Notes under the pieces: generated by a model
The model's database searches: none
Seen by the model: only the letters and a program-made list of their open reading frames with translations
Told to the model about the DNA's origin: nothing
Source of the DNA: Actinoallomurus sp963823735
GTDB lineage: Bacteria > Actinomycetota > Actinomycetes > Streptosporangiales > Streptosporangiaceae
Direction: 5' to 3'
Assembly (NCBI GenBank): GCA_963823735.1
Contig: CAWGMO010000002.1
Span: 2,728,001 to 2,792,000, forward strand
Length of the DNA: 64,000 nucleotides
Made by a program: the position numbers and the translations under genes
Shown here: positions 63,689 to 64,000 of the stretch, piece by piece
Position numbering within the stretch: the first letter of the stretch is position 1
Layout of the letters: each line of letters starts with the position of its first letter

Positions 63689-64000
63689 TCAGTCTTCCGG
63701 TTTGGCGTCAGGATGAGCGGCTATGAACTTTTCGTAGACCTCATCGCCGATCTTCCCACGAGAGCTGACCTCGACACCTTCCCCGTTGGCCCATTCGCGC
63801 ACGTCGGTGTTGGAGTAACCCTGGAGACGGCGAGTGCTCTCGGACGCGGCCTTGCGAGCCCGGCCTGCCTGCTTCACCTTGGCGGCCCTGTCGAGATACG
63901 GCTGGAGCTCATCAAGCAGCTCTTGCAGTTTCTTGAAGTTCTCATCGCCGAGATCGATGGTATATGTGACGTCGGCAACCTCGAAGTCTCGTTTGGTCAC
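63689..64000 (-). CDS. Second Lsr2 family protein, N-terminus outside the window
   Basis: 103 residues to the window edge; the true start lies beyond base 64000. VADVTYTIDLGDENFKKLQE, LDELQPYLDRAAKVKQ, then DVREWANGEGVEVSSRGKIG with R-G-K in place of R-G-R. It lies 31 bp upstream of the other Lsr2 gene on the same strand, so the pair may be cotranscribed. Lower G+C than its neighbours. Confidence 0.9.
   Translation of the reverse strand: MTKRDFEVADVTYTIDLGDENFKKLQELLDELQPYLDRAAKVKQAGRARKAASESTRRLQGYSNTDVREWANGEGVEVSSRGKIGDEVYEKFIAAHPDAKPED

Noticed and set aside
1..64000. tRNA or rRNA genes, insertion sequences, prophage or integrase genes
   Set aside because: None recognised by cloverleaf, conserved rRNA text, transposase motifs or flanking inverted repeats; only visual search was possible.

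Overview
The window is high-GC DNA (about 73% G+C by eye) with actinomycete traits: GTG and TTG starts, ATGA/GTGA overlaps, two Lsr2-type nucleoid proteins, mycothiol-type maleylpyruvate isomerase and RGCVC-family small proteins, an IdeR/DmdR-type iron box and a rifamycin-associated element (RAE). The hexamer CGTACG is strikingly frequent. A Streptosporangiales or Streptomyces-like soil actinomycete fits; I cannot name the genus. No rRNA, tRNA, CRISPR array or insertion sequence was recognised.

Layout. 1-10.5 kb: tail of a sugar-binding lipoprotein, a histidine phosphatase, a secreted GH87-type glucanase gene broken by many frameshifts, an orphan type II thioesterase with a TetR regulator, a secreted repeat-protein gene also broken many times, and a secreted lipase. 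10.6-16.5 kb: an AEC carrier, then an RAE followed by a GT1 glycosyltransferase and a HelR-type RNA polymerase recycling ATPase (a rifamycin resistance operon), then a phosphotransferase/HEAT pair. 16.5-27.2 kb: flavin-type oxidase and Nudix genes, then RGCVC protein, FtsH and a conserved SWIM / DUF5691 / MoxR / DUF5682 / VWA cluster, ending at a 19-bp tandem repeat array (27.3-27.6 kb). 27.6-35.3 kb: methyltransferase, a GntR-TetR hybrid regulator with an FAD monooxygenase, an iron-box DoxX-like gene, and a PadR-controlled Drr-type ABC exporter. 35.5-40.9 kb: a choline-to-betaine operon (betB, APC permease, betA) with a divergent TetR. 41-49 kb: small enzymes, a carotenoid oxygenase with divergent PadR, an EF-hand protein, an MBL hydrolase, a PLD-like secreted protein, an aldo/keto reductase and a secreted beta-helix protein. 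49.5-61.7 kb: two MFS exporters (one divergent from a MocR regulator), a WxL-like secreted protein, a HIT / deoxyribosyltransferase-like pair, an XRE regulator with an alpha/beta hydrolase, a CGNR regulator divergent from a third MFS exporter with a two-site operator, and an S1 protease. 61.9-64 kb: an alpha/beta-hydrolase-fold protein without its nucleophile serine, and two tandem Lsr2 genes.

A recurring problem is single- or two-base indels that break otherwise well conserved reading frames. They concentrate at about 2.37-4.66, 6.9-8.7 and 19.7-21.1 kb, with isolated cases near 25.87, 26.17, 44.72 and 53.93 kb. The reconstructed proteins stay coherent across every break, so sequencing or assembly error is at least as likely as true pseudogenes; this should be settled before any of these genes is called dead.
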